NCBI RefSeq assembly: GCF_947179165.1
Contig: NC_077244.1
Location: 78,334,144-78,398,143 of the forward strand
Direction: 5' to 3'
Source: Solanum dulcamara
Lineage: Eukaryota > Streptophyta > Magnoliopsida > Solanales > Solanaceae
DNA: 64,000 bases
Shown: positions 27,008 to 39,439 of the stretch, in pieces
How positions within the stretch are numbered: position 1 is the stretch's first letter
Layout: each line of letters opens with the position of its first letter
Made by a program: the position numbers and the translations under genes
Notes under the pieces: generated by a model
The model's database searches: none
What the model saw: only the letters and a program-made list of their open reading frames with translations
What the model was told of the DNA's origin: nothing

Positions 27008-29365
27008 CTAGAGAGAGTCAATAGCCATAATGGTGCTCAAATTCATTGGTGTCATGTACTTGTCAGAACCAGTAAAAATTGTTTGAACAATTATTTTATT
27101 GGCACGTTCAGTAGGATGAAAAGGATCCCAGAATGCATATATATCTCTGTTGGGACATATATTTGAAGCAGCTGTGCAAACACCAACTCCATTATATGGC
27201 CCTTGTCCACAACATGCTATCTTTGATGTCACAAAACCTGTTCATTATTTGAAGGTTAAAAAAATAATAATTAATTCCTATATATCAATATTATTAAACG
27301 ATATACTCTATATTATTGTGTAATTTAACCTATCTTCGTAACTTACTATTAACGAATAATATAAGAAAATTTTAAACTATTAGGTCATATGAAAATAATT
27401 TTAGGTAATTGTCTATAACATGATAGTTCAATAATATCTTCATTCTAATAATCATAAAAAATAATTAAACTATTAGGTCACCAAAATTATAACTTTTAGG
27501 TAATCGTCTATAACACGTGAGACTAGTAACTTGAAACATAAAACTATAAATCTACTAAAGCATATTAAAATATGTTGATGATGTAAAGTTATGTCACACA
27601 GTTATGTGTCTATATATATATAATGGAATTTAATATGTTATAGTACTTTGTTTAATTTATTTTTTGATGGTATCATATTATTATGTTTGTTATAACATTT
27701 ACAAACTATACTACCGTCAAAAACTATGGAGGGGTGATAAGTACGTACTATTCCTTCATTTTTAAATTAGAAATTTCGTGTTCACATCCTAGAAAAATGA
27801 GTTTTTTAGTAGACATTATTTTACCCCACAAACCAGGATTTTTCGGAGAAAATTCAAATTAATTGAACTGCAAATCAAATATCGAATCAGGTGAGAAGCA
27901 ATACCTATAAGACTATTACTATAAGATACTAGAAAAACAAATTTTTTTTAAAAAGTGATACCAAAAGCTTGTGGATTTTTGATGAAGTTATTCTGCATTG
28001 CTACAGCATTTGCAGCAACAAAGATATCAGAGCCAAGTTGTTGATTGAGTCCTTGAATCATTTGGACAAGTAGAGGGTTGAAAATTGCTGAGGCTCGTTG
28101 AGGCTCCTCAGCACATTCCCCATTGACACTGCTTGAAGCCAGACTAGATGGGACACAACCTAATGGACCTGATCCTGTCACTAAAACTCTTCTAGCTCCC
28201 AATTCATATAGCCTCTGCATGCAAACAATGTGATGTTTTCTTCTTGTTACTTAACAATTACAAGTTTAGAGAAAAAAATTATACTAACAAGTTAGACGGT
28301 ACGTATAAAATGAAAAAGAGCGAGTATGTTCATCAATTACCATTAAGATCTTTCGATACTCAGAGATGAGATAAGCAGAGAAATCTTGAAGATTGTATTG
28401 AAGTCGTCTTGGAGTAACTGGTAAGAAAAAATAGTTGTTAACATAGTCATTGCCTCCCAAAGTAATAAGAACAAGTGCTCCATTAACTAGCCGCTCTGTT
28501 TGTTCTTCTCCTATAAGAGCATTCACTCGAGCCTGGTACTGTTCGAAGAATTGTAGTTGCCTCGATATTCTTATTATGTTTGCCTACAACCAAAAATAAA
28601 TAAAATTAATTAAACAAAAGCAAAATATATATCAACAATAAACTAAATAATAATTGGACTTACAAACTGAATTCCAGTATCGTTAAGAATTCCAATTCCA
28701 GCAGAAGCAAAATTTGCTCCAACGAGCAATTTATCTCCAGTAAGCTCAGGGTCCAAATAAGGCAATGTTGCCTCAGCACCAAGCTCTTGGCCTGTCCATA
28801 CACATTTTTAGTAATAGGATATTAGACGTTTGACTATGTTTCATCGTGAAAATAGAAATAAATACTTTTTTTTTCCAAAGTCAAAAATGACGTTTGGAGA
28901 TTTACACACTTTTTGGGACAGTATGTTGGGTATATAAATAAGCATGCTCTACAAATTAGTGTCGCATTTTAAAGTTGGACAGGTATAAATCTAGAGCGGA
29001 CAATATCACTAGTTAATTGAGGCGTTAGAGATGAATTCAATAATGAACTAGCTCCATCTCCGTCTCTCATATTCAAAAAGAGAGATGGATGGATGGAAAA
29101 AAGGGTTAGTAATCTTACTTATAAGATCAGGTATATTAAAGCCATTAGAAAAACGGCCAGTTGGACGATGAGTTGGATAATCAATTCCATAAGGTGGAGA
29201 ATCAGCCCTTGCTGAAGTTAGTAGATAATTATTGTTGCCATTGTCAACAAGAGAGTCACCAAACACAAAGAAAGCACGAGGAGCACCCTCAATACAACTT
29301 ACAAATGTTCCAATAAATAACACTACTAGGAAAATTGTGGTAGCAGCCAAAAATGGACTAGCCAT
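27008..29365 (-). CDS. GDSL esterase/lipase
   Basis: Five exons (29119-29365, 28664-28791, 28341-28583, 27962-28214, 27008-27237) give 366 residues, typical for plant GDSL enzymes and with the family's usual five-exon layout. A signal peptide of about 27 residues precedes block [12 protein letters not shown], with the catalytic Ser at about 38. Block [13 protein letters not shown] (about 107) and block III GGND (about 168-171) supply the oxyanion-hole Gly and Asn. Block V WDPFHPTE supplies Asp 328 and His 331. The enzyme should be a secreted serine hydrolase acting on ester bonds in cutin, lipid or seed substrates; the substrate cannot be read from sequence. A TATA box is about 105 bp upstream. 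No missing catalytic residue or frameshift is seen. Confidence 0.95.
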
Positions 29366-29470
29366 CTTTAAACTAGTAGTAATATTATAGTAGCTTAGCT
29401 GGCTAGAAAGGGTACTAACGAACTACTCTTTTTTTATTGTTGTTGCTTTTGTATAAAGTAATGAGACATT

Positions 29471-29480
29471 TATTTATATA
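29471..29480 (-). promoter_or_regulatory. TATA box of the GDSL gene
   Basis: The minus strand reads TATATAAATA, about 105 bp upstream of the ATG at 29365, an ordinary distance for a plant core promoter. Confidence 0.65.
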
Positions 29481-29717
29481 GGAAAAAAAAAGGGGAGGAC
29501 GACTATGGATTACTGTTCTTGGTTAGTTGGAATGTATTAAATAGGCGGCTTTCAAAAAGCATCAAAAGTGAGTAAAAATAGGGGCCAACTTAGCAACAGA
29601 ACTAGATTTTTGTAACAATTAGTTTGCTGTTCATTATACGTGCTTCAAGTTAAGCCATTCATCCATTGGTTACTTACGGAGGCGAATTTAGAGCGAGTTC
29701 ATTGCTTTCATTGGTGT

Positions 29718-29789
29718 GCATTCAGTAGGAATTGAACCTACGAATTCGTCAATTATGAGTTGGGCGCTTTACCATTCAGCCATAGATGC
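29718..29789 (-). pseudogene. trnI-CAU: Plastid-derived tRNA-Ile(CAU) relic
   Basis: The minus strand starts GCATCTATGGCTGAATGGTA and continues AAGCGCCCAACTCATAATTG, then GTAGGTTCAATTCCTAC, ending GAATGC. This matches the chloroplast trnI-CAU gene as I remember it, including the CAU anticodon loop (CTCATAA) and T-loop. It has a one-base loss in the D-loop (GGTAAAG for GGTTAAAG), a changed base in the acceptor stem on each side, and a G-to-A after the anticodon stem. It is a small nuclear plastid insertion. The organellar gene needs a plastid enzyme to modify its anticodon, so a nuclear copy would not be functional. Confidence 0.85.
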
Positions 29790-29859
29790 AAAAGGACGCG
29801 AGTGAATTAGATTTTGATATTCCTTCTCGACCCTTAAAGTATTTGATAGGATTATGAAT

Positions 29860-29886
29860 TTATATATATATATATATATATATATA
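29860..29886. repeat. TA dinucleotide microsatellite
   Basis: About 13 TA units lie in the intergenic region upstream of the GDSL gene. Confidence 0.9.
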
Positions 29887-30418
29887 AAAGGGGTTAAAAA
29901 AGTCAGCATCTAGATTTTGAACCTATGGATTGTACTAAAAAGATACCTATTGGATTTCAGTTCTTCATCTCACTCTTTAAATATCTATAAATTCAGCAAT
30001 CTTGCCTCAGATTTTATACATCGATACATCAAAAAATTGAAACACTTTCATTGCATTTGTGCATCATTTGTTCAAAAGTAAACGCAAGTATCTAGTGTGT
30101 GACTTTCTCCGTCAAATTGAGTTCGACAAGATTCTGTTATTTGTATTACCTTTATTATAGAAACGTTTTTTATTCTGCTCCAGAATAGATTAACCCATAC
30201 CTTGGCAATAATGATAAAGTTAAATACTTTAACGACACACAAAAAATCGTGAGCTCGAAATATTATTTTGTTTCTTCTAGTTTTCTGATTTACATCTTTG
30301 AACACAATTTGACGAATATTTACATGATATGTGCACTTTTATGCTCGATAAAAAGACATATCTATGAAGTAAATCAGATCAAAACAAATAATACATGTCA
30401 TAAACATGAAATATGAAC

Positions 30419-30531
30419 TTAAAACTTGTTTGGATTGACTTATTTAAAACTTTTTAACTACTTATTTTTAAATCAAAATAATAAAAAATAATCAAAAAAT
30501 AAGTAATAAGTCAATTCAAACGGACTCTTAG
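30419..30531. mobile_element. Foldback MITE-like element
   Basis: The left end TTAAAACTTGTTTGGATTGA then CTTATT is matched in inverse by the right end (reverse complement TAAGAGTCCGTTTGAATTGA then CTTATT). The terminal inverted repeats are about 26 bp and the centre is AT-only. The size and the GTTTGGATTGACTTATT ends suit a hAT-type MITE. No clear target duplication is seen. Confidence 0.65.
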
Positions 30532-30739
30532 CCACGCCAAAGATAGGTGTTTGGCAAATGTACAAGCATTGCCTGCGACTGCAAGTACTGAAGTCCCACA
30601 AAGTAAAAGGTTAGTTGATCTGCATTTTAAATTCATTTATTGATCGTTTGCTTTTGCGGCCATTTAATCCAATCCCCCCTCCCCCACTCCACTCTTTGAT
30701 TATTTTTTGTCCTCCTCGAACACAACACTCATTACTTAC

Positions 30740-30909
30740 CAAGTGTGATGGAGTGGTGGGACTGCTTCACTCTTAATCAAAGGTTTTAAATTCGAGCTCT
30801 GAATATGGAAAAAATCCTATTTGAAGTGTTACCTCTAGGCCCTGCAATGCATGATCCGAATTTAGTTGTAGCTTCACGGCTCCGGACACCCGGTGAAAAA
30901 CAAAAAAAA
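30740..30909 (+). mobile_element. tRNA-derived SINE with target-site duplication
   Basis: It contains TGCTTCACTCTTAATCAAAG, a B-box-like GGTTTTAAATTCGAGCTCTG, a TATGGAAAAAATCCTATTTG block and CGGCTCCGGACACCCGGTGA, and ends in an A-rich tail. The flanks ACACTCATTACTTAC (30725-30739) and ACACTCAGTACTTTAC (30910-30925) form an imperfect 15-16 bp duplication, which defines both ends. Confidence 0.8.
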
Positions 30910-32099
30910 ACACTCAGTACTTTACAAATTCTTGTTTGAATACACAAGTATTTAAATTTGTAATCACTAAGGTACCGACTATAGTATTGTAACATCTTAT
31001 ATAGTTATTTATTTATTCCCTTATAATATTGTTCTGAATTTTCATACGCAACCAAGGCAATAATAATAGTTTTAAGGGAGTAAAACGCACAATTATATCG
31101 TTTTTCTCAGACAACGGCAATGTAAAATGGAATAAGATATTGCGATTATATATTCTCTTACTCATACAATAATATTACAAGTAAGGGGATAAAACATCAC
31201 AATTATAATTAAGGGGATAAAATATCACAATCATATCATGTGCATCTCATTATTTTTAGTATCTCTATTGATTTTTCTATAACTTTTTTGTGTCACAACG
31301 CCATAATTAATGCAAAGATGTTTTGATTTCCCTTTACAACTCTGTGCACAAAAATATCTTTCATTAATTTTGGTTGAAAAAGAAAGAAAAACATCTTTGG
31401 GCTAATAATGGACCAATAGTTACCACTAGGACAAGGTCCAACAATCAGCAGACCCAAATTATATCATTCGACGGCACAAATTAGGCCCACCTTTTCTTCA
31501 CACCAAAACACCCTGTTGGGCTGGGCTGGTTTCATAACAGGTAGAGGCCCATATTTTATTTTAAAGAAAAATTACTTGGATGAAGACTTTTTAATTAATA
31601 TTTACTGATTTAGCAATACTTTTTATTTATTATCATCTATAGCAATACATAGCAATACTATGATAAATATGATATGTATTTAAATTGAATTATGCATATA
31701 ATATAAATGTATTATAAGTGTTTTAAAATATATTATACATGTTTGGTAAGAAATTGACACAATTTATTATAAGTGTATAAATTTGTATTATATGTGCTTT
31801 ATAAATTATTTCGCTAATATGTATTAAAATTATATTATAAATATTTTTATAAATGTCCATTGAAAAAAAATGTTATTGTTATAAATGATAAATATTTTCT
31901 TAATATAGTATATCTATCTAAATTTCCCTTCTTTTAATTGTATATTCTTCTCTTTTACTTCTTAATTAGTGTTCCATTCAATTTGTACGCACTTAAATTT
32001 AGGGAAAACTACGTGACACAACAAACTAATGCTCTGAATTTATCTAAAATAACAGTTGCTTTACAAAATACATAATATAGTGATAATTTGGGAGTTTTA

Positions 32100-32480
32100 T
32101 AATAGATACGTGCAAATACAGTTAGGCAGAGATATTATATACGTGCAAATACACTTATTAAACTCACCGATATCATGTATTTGACTATTGTTACGCTCTA
32201 TACATACGAATACACTTATTATACGCACATATACAATGTATTTCACAATTGACGCACACGAATACACTGTATTCCACTATAGAGATATTTTATATACACA
32301 AATACACTTATCATGCACGAATACAATGTATTTCACTATTGTTATCTGCACCGACACAATGTATTTTGCTTGTGCATGGATACAAATTATTGCTACGTTC
32401 CATAATATCCAAATTATTGCTATGTTTTATAAATACACAAATTACTACATTTCATAAATACGAAAATTATAGCTATGTTT
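32100..32480. repeat. Degenerate tandem array, AATGTATTTCACTATT type
   Basis: Variants of ACGAATACACTTATTATACG and AATGTATTTCACTATTG alternate several times. The open frames on the plus strand here are by-products of this repetition. Confidence 0.6.
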
Positions 32481-32789
32481 CATAATTAGAGGCTAAACTA
32501 TAACTGTATACGAAAATTTCTCTTAAACTAATCCACTTAGTATATGTTATCCTTCATTAGAACATGTATATTCTATGTACAAAGCATTTCTTTTCCACAA
32601 TCTTTAAGTTGGCTTATAACGACAAATAACTCTATTATTAAAAAAAGACAATATACTACTATAACTAATGAAATTGTATCTATAGTGTAATTTCTTTTTA
32701 GCAAAACTTTCAAAAATAACAAAGACTTGAAATATAAATAGACTCTTTAGCTATAGTTTGTTTAACTATGTTTCATAGCTATAGTTCCA

Positions 32790-33110
32790 GTTGCTATGTC
32801 AATTTTTGTTTGTATATCTCATTGCATTATACAAATTAGATTTTTTTCGTTTGTATATCTCGCCGCATTATACAAATTTGGGCTTTTAAAGAGATTGTAT
32901 ATATAAATACAAATTTGCTTTAGAGATTTGTATATGAGCCCCTAAATTCGTTTTGTATACAAATACAAATCTTTAAACCCCAAAATGTACAAATACAAAA
33001 GAAAATACAAATTTGCTTGAAAGATTTGTATATGAGCCCCTTAATTTGCTTTCACGTTTGTATATGAGCCCCCAGATTTGTATAATAGCAAATTTCATTA
33101 TACTGTAATC
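32790..33110. repeat. TTTGTATATCTC/ATTATACAAATT repeat cluster
   Basis: CGTTTGTATATCTCGCCGCA and TATACAAATT recur with inverted and direct copies of ATTTGTATATGAGCCCC (near 32927, 33022 and 33057). A related cluster is at 45590-45960. Confidence 0.6.
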
Positions 33111-34879
33111 GCGATTCATAATTATGTGAAATTATAGCTATATTAAATAATACATTAATAATGTTTGTCAATTCACATAATTTTTCCTTTTTTTTTGTAT
33201 GTTTCATAATTTTTTTATGAGAGATCGTGTAGTTTCTATGATCCAAGATATGCTTGTGCTATAGCATTTGTTGCACCTATTTAAGAGGTTAAATGTTTTG
33301 TACATACATATTTGGATCTTGATAATTTAATTGAATTAGGTAGTGTGGCAAACTTTGTGCTGTATTGTACCAACAGGGTCAGTAATTAGGTATATGATTG
33401 AACAAGCCATTGAACAATATACCCATAAAAACATGTGCAATTAATGCCCTTCTGGTCCTACTCTTGTCTTAGCAAAAGAAGTGGGTGGTCCAACAATCAA
33501 GTTTTTGCCCTTTGCCTTGTTTTTGGTTTCAACTTAGTAATAAATAAATTAGGTTTCTCCATATTTTGTAAGGGATTAAAAAATGTTTGTCATTCGAGGT
33601 TTACACCAAATTCAGTTAATCAAACGAGTTTATTATCTACTATATATATAAAAAATAAATAAAAACTGACCTTATATATACAGTGTGATTTTCCAAGAAA
33701 AGGGGGTTCGGTTCCACCTCTCTAGCTCCTCCCTGCAAACTTGGTGCATTCATCAAATCGATAAATGCATGACAAATATTTTTTTTTCTTTCATAAGATT
33801 ATATTACCTAAGTAATGCATTTTCTTATTTCAATTTATCGTTCAACATTAATATGATTTTGCGCATACATCGAGTCTGAATAAGTCTTTTTCCTCGTCAT
33901 AAATATACATGGGTCAATTAAATTCTGATGAATATGACTGTTTCAAGGACAAATTAACCTGTTGTTGCAGCACTTTCAGCGGGGGGCTTTTCTTTACCTT
34001 TAGGATCCCTAGTATATTGAGAAATATTTTTACTTGTACCTTGTATTTACGTCAAATCAACTAGTGAAGTAAACTTTAATTTCACAAAGTAAGTAATATG
34101 TAAGTATCATTTTACCATAGTTAAGTGATAAAAAATTATATGCAATTTGACGCGGACGTCGTACAGGAAGAGAAGACATAGGGTAGAAGGTGCGACAAAA
34201 CCCAAAATCTTTGATCTTAACCCTGTATTTGTATGATAAAATTCATTTAATATATATTTATTCAGAACTTATAAATTTCAAATCATCAATCTTTATTTAC
34301 TACTGATAACTTTTTTCCCCGCGTACAGTCGGCATTTGAATCTTTTGGCTTTGCTTGCACAGTGACATTTTTATTTTATTAGCTGTACATGCCATGAAAA
34401 TCAATGTGTAGATATTATCTTGTCGTCATTGTAAAAAAAATTTGGCTTTCTCTCAAATTTCAGTAGGTTAGGGAGCTCGAAGAAGAATAAATAGATGCAT
34501 GGGATATTCAAAGAGTTGCCCTACTACTAGTCACGAGATTTCTCCTCCTCTAATTTCATCTTTTGGATAGACAGGACAAATGAGATCTTAAATAAGTCAC
34601 ATAGTTGGGGATGATCACACGTGCTTGTGATCACATTGGCTACTCAAAATTAGGGGAGGGGATTAGGTAGAAGATTTGTAGACGGTAGTGTGTTGCCTAG
34701 TTTCTCCTTTCATACCAATAGTAGTAGCATGTACTCTCGTAAGCTCTTTTCCCCATGGCTTCTTCGCATCATCTATTGAAAACAACTTCTCTTAACTCTC
34801 AAAGTAGGGGTAAGTTTACACTAGGTGTACTGTTATAGGGGTGGGGGAGAGGAGAAGAAGAGAACATATCTTACGGGGG

Positions 34880-35110
34880 CTTAGACACACCTGACACCTC
34901 GACTATTTAGTCTTTGATGAGATTTGAACTCTGATATTTCTAAGTTTTCATTCCTATCATTGACTATTAAGCCACACTCTGAAAATGCATCTTTTTTTTG
35001 TTTTTGTTTTTTTGTACCCCTCCCCCCAAGAGCTCCCATCTTTTTACCTTCTTGATGACTCGAACTCACAATCTTAAGTGAAGAGTGTTTAGTGTTTACC
35101 ATCCAAACAA
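34880..35110 (-). mobile_element. SINE fragments, diverged
   Basis: GACACCTCGACTATTTAGTC, GAGATTTGAACTCTGATATT and ATTGACTATTAAGCCACACT give a reversed SolS-like outline (CACCTCGACTA end, B box, A box). The right part has a second B-box-like GACTCGAACTCACAATCTTA. Confidence 0.5.
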
Positions 35111-35457
35111 CTCCTTGTTTCTAAAATGCATCGTGACTTGTGGTTGTGGAGTTTATATTGTCGATGGCTGTAAAGCAAAAAAGGGAGACTAATCCATAAC
35201 AAAAGCTAAGGTGAATTGTCAAGTGTTAGAAACTGCATTTGTGTCGGCACTCAGCTTACATAGTTGGACTGTACAAATGACAACTAGACCAGAGCCTAAG
35301 CATACAATGCAAAAGAATTCCAGATGTAAAACATTACAGATTTGCAATATAAACAATGTTTGCAGCATTGTCGGCAAACACAATAATTCAGGAGATAATA
35401 TAATTTGAGACAAGAATACCAAAGGGGATACAAAAATTAAGTGGAAAAAAAGCCTTA

Positions 35458-38400
35458 TTACACTCTACCTGTCAATTCAATGACGGATTCATGCACAAGC
35501 TCTGCCAGCAACTCCCTTTCAATTTCCGTTCCTACATTGTCTAACTCTAATCTCAAATATTGAAGCCAACCCTTCCCCACAACCTCCTTCCACACCATTC
35601 CATCCACCACCAGGCTGTTTCCGTCCTCATCATCACCAGAGAGACATTTCACCTCACTAGAAAACCATTCCTTCATTCGGGTCCACACCTGGTCCACCAA
35701 TATCAATTTAGCTCCTTCTGGGAGATTATTACTGACCCCACTATGAGGTATGGCTCTTTGGCAAGTGTCTGGCCCATATCCTGCTATTTCCATCAGTGCT
35801 GCATTTACACAATCAAACACAAGTTTTCGGGTTGATCTCCTTTGTCTTCGCCTGGCCTCGTGTAGTGTATTCTTCTCGTACAGATCAACATATTTTTCTC
35901 TTAGAGATGGATCCAAAGGGCTTTCAGGTGAATGCCACATCAATAAGAATGCATCAGATTGCACTTCATCAAGGCCAGCCACCGTTAATAATGTTTGAAC
36001 AAAAGAGAACCATTTTTCTTCTTCCTCTGTCCGCCAAGTGGATAAGGATGGTCTTAAAGGAACTGAACTGGCCGTATCTACGCAGGAATCGTTCCATGAC
36101 AGAGTACGAGCAATTGATCCGATTGGAGGTGATTTGTCAATCAGATTGCACCTTATATGGTCAAGAGACAACTCACCACCTGTTAAATTTGATCCAAACA
36201 AAAGAAAAGGTCAAACTAGAAGTTACACAGATAACAAATATATCAAAAACAATAGTGAAAAATAGAGATTTAGGTGTTACTAGTTACATGATTTACCATG
36301 AAAATCTGGCTTCGTCCTGCCAGAGGATATACATGCTGGATGATCATCCTCTTCAAATGTTGTATCCAAAACAGATATTGGACTTGGTTTGTCCAGGCTC
36401 TCACACTGGTTTTCCAACGGCAGAGGTTTTGATATAAATAGGCCAACCTGCTAAAAGTACAACATAAATGAGCTTTGAATTTCTTTGTAAGCAGTCAATT
36501 TGTGAAATAGTCATACATAAATCCTATTACAGTTGGTGCGATAGATAGTCCCTTATATTTACACCACCTCTTTAACAGAAATCACAAAAGAGAAAAAGAA
36601 GAAGGTATGCATGCAAGTGATTACAAGGAGATGAATAAAAAGTTAAGAGAACTCCTATTGCCTTCTTTCCGGAGAACACAGATGATTAACCATCAAACAG
36701 AAGAACCAAAAAGTGGAAATGAACTGATTTTTGTTTCGGTAACCATCAAATTAAATGAACAAGAAAATGGAACCAATCTGATTTCTCCTAATTTGTCCCA
36801 TAAAAACACACTAAGGAATCACCTGGAAAGAGTTTCTTGAAAGAGGTAAGTATACCTCAGGAGAAATTATGCCTTGCTCCCCAAACAAATTCTGGGAAAC
36901 TAGTTTGCCTGGTGATTTGTGAAGATCGGCTGATGAGAACTCACGCCCCGGATCAACTTTTGCAGGACAATGTGAAGACTTAACGCCAGACTGCACTTCA
37001 TTGTTGGATTGCAGATGGCTTCCGCCGTCTTTGCTTGGTTTTTTGTTCCTTGAGAACAGCAGATTTTTCAGTGACAATTTTGTGCTTCTTGGCTTTGTTG
37101 ACTCTTCAGGAAGGTTGGGTTTTCCTGTCTCAGGACCTTGAACATCTGCATTCAACAGCGTACCGAATTCAGTCGAAGATACAGGAACAGATTTAGACCT
37201 CAAGAGGTTCCTTGGTGACTCATCAATGCCTTCATCACAACTGGAATTACACATCAAGTTGAAATTTGAAGTTCCGGGCTCTTCTTTGCTAATCTCATGC
37301 TCCATTCCCCCAGCATTCTTTGTGTCAGAAAGAGCAAGCATCTCACCTAATGTACTGGACCTTCTTCGCAGATGTCTTTGTTCTGGAAAACTTCCATTAG
37401 ATGCCACCATTGCCCATCTCTCCGAGAGTCGCTTCTTGGCTTCTCTAGAAACTGAAGATTCCGGGGAATAAAATGCACGGCTCAAGGAGGAGCAGGAATA
37501 AGGCTCAACAAATCCATTAATGTAATCCCAGGAGTGCCTAGAAACTGGTGATATGACTTCTGAATCACTGAGATTTCCTGCAACATACTCATTTTCAGAC
37601 TTGTTAAATGAACTTTCATCACCAATGTAGCCATTGGAAGACATAGAAGAAAACAAGGTTTCATCCCTTCTGTGTCCACCAAGGTTTTCACGCATCTTCT
37701 GTGATATGGCCACTTCTCCTGAATCCTGAGCTTCATTATCCTCTATGTTTACATACTTCATTTCAGCTTCTGATACTCTTGGTGATGATGAAGGTGGAGA
37801 ACTTGCAGCCCTGCAGTTGTGCGTCTTGCTAAGGCTTGGTTTCAACACCACTATCCTTGTCGGCTGAGCGAGATTTTCATCAATATTCCACCCTGGTGCA
37901 GGAGGGGAAGTCGTACAATGGACTTCATCTACCCTGTTTCCCTGATCCACCTGGGTGGCTCTCTTTATCTCTTTTTCATTTTTGTTTCCTGATTCACCAA
38001 ATCTACTATTATCCACCATCTTTGCTGGTCTAAGAACAGTTATTCGTTTTGTCTCAGGAGGAGGAGGTACGGATTTCAACTTTTGTAACTGCTGCGAAAA
38101 CATTGGATTGGGTTCTTGCAGAAACTTGAGAAATAGATCTGTGTTGGAACTTAAAACGTCCAATGCTTCTTGGAATTCCTTAGACTGGCGAAGATTTCCA
38201 TCTATAGATAAGCATTTAGCTTCAATGAACTTCTGACGAACAAAAGCTACCTTCTTGTCAATACTCGTTTCGTCGTGTCTTGCCTTTTGGGGAGATTTGC
38301 TTCTCACACAGTTTATCTTCGTGGGTTGTTGCCAAACTTCATATACATCTTTATATTCATTCTGTTCTGGACACTGATGAAATTCCTGATGCATTTCTTC

Positions 38401-39439
38401 CATCAAGGATCCGTTTTCATGCTTGCAATAACTGAAAGAGGAATCAGTATGACATCGAGAATGACCACCAAAATGACTCTGTGTAGCTGAAACAGATCTC
38501 CGAGTTGGAAAAGCATCAAGGCCCATCAACTTGGCAACAACACTAGGTGGATTCTGACTAGAGTCTATTTCCTTGGACATTTCTTGGGCTATAAGCATCT
38601 TCATTGGTGTTCCATTTGATTTCCCGTTTGAACTGTTTCTCTTCAAATCTGAAACAATCTGCACGCACCATATCTGAGTATTAGTATTGAAGCCAAATTC
38701 TGCAAAAACCAGCTCATCTTGCTTCCTTTATTAATATCATCTAGAGATAGTCTAAAGATATACCATTTTTTGCTCTATTTGATCCCCAGAAGGAAACATC
38801 CTGACAACATCCGATTGGCTCCTCGAAAGAGAGCCTGCAGTAAGATGGACCAAGTCAACACAAAGATTCAATTTCACGGTTAGAGGAGTCAAAAAACAAT
38901 AGAACCAAATACTCAAACATCATCCATATGAATCCAAACTAGATCCAACGGTTCTTGAAGTAGCTCTTTGGTTTATGCAAAATGAACAAAGCTCCATATT
39001 TCATACACAGCTAACCCATACATCCAAAATATCTTTTTTGAACTTGGTAGGCGACTAGTCTTCAGCAAACAATACTATTTATGCATCGTTCCCAAGTTTG
39101 AAGAATCAACTCCACAAAAATGTTGTAACAGCCACTCCTTATCACAAAAAGAAAAAAGAAGACAAAGGACAATGGGGATGTTTTTTACCTACAAAACTTT
39201 CATTAACCCAGAGTGTTTTGTTTATGTGGTTCTCCATAAAATATTCAAAATTCAAAGATGAAACAAACACTAGAAGAAAAAAAGAAGCAAAGAAGTTCAT
39301 TATCACCATGTGGTTTATCTGTAAGAAGCTTGTTTCCTGCCACCCCAGAATTTAAATCGAAAAGGTTCACCATTCGTCCCAAGCATCCTGGAAAAGGTTT
39401 ATCAAGATTGCAATTTTTGCCATTCTGAAACCCATTCAT
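35458..39439 (-). CDS. TRM/LONGIFOLIA-like protein with DUF3741 and DUF4378
   Basis: Five exons (39307-39439, 38764-38834, 36856-38658, 36297-36447, 35458-36179) give 959 residues; the third exon encodes 601 of them. The family hallmark SVVAKLMGLDAFPTRR sits at about residues 107-122 (DUF3741). The C-terminal 200 residues (EEEEKWFSFVQTLLTVAG to LLAELVHESVIELTG) form DUF4378. The middle is Ser/Pro-rich and probably disordered. Proteins with this layout belong to the TON1-recruiting-motif superfamily, which ties TON1 and PP2A to cortical microtubules and affects organ shape; the subgroup here is inferred. The start at 39439 (MNGFQNGKNC) follows an acceptor-like CTCTCAG, implying a 5' UTR intron. 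An alternative in-frame ATG at 39469 lies upstream of that acceptor. Confidence 0.88.

Larger units (their letters stand above)
29890..35457. other. Gene-free intergenic region with repeats
   Basis: About 5.5 kb without a supportable gene. It holds a MITE-like foldback, a SINE with duplication, AT-rich tandem blocks (32100-33110) and SINE fragments (34880-35110), listed separately. The stretches 30910-32100 and 33250-34870 contain nothing I can name. Confidence 0.5.

Noticed and set aside
32188..32485. Two overlapping plus-strand frames with repeated Thr/Tyr/Ile text
   Set aside because: They are produced by the tandem repeat array and lack start context or similarity.
35796..36437. 213-codon plus-strand frame
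   Set aside because: It is the opposite-strand shadow of the DUF4378 exon and the preceding exon of the TRM-like gene; it shows no domain of its own.
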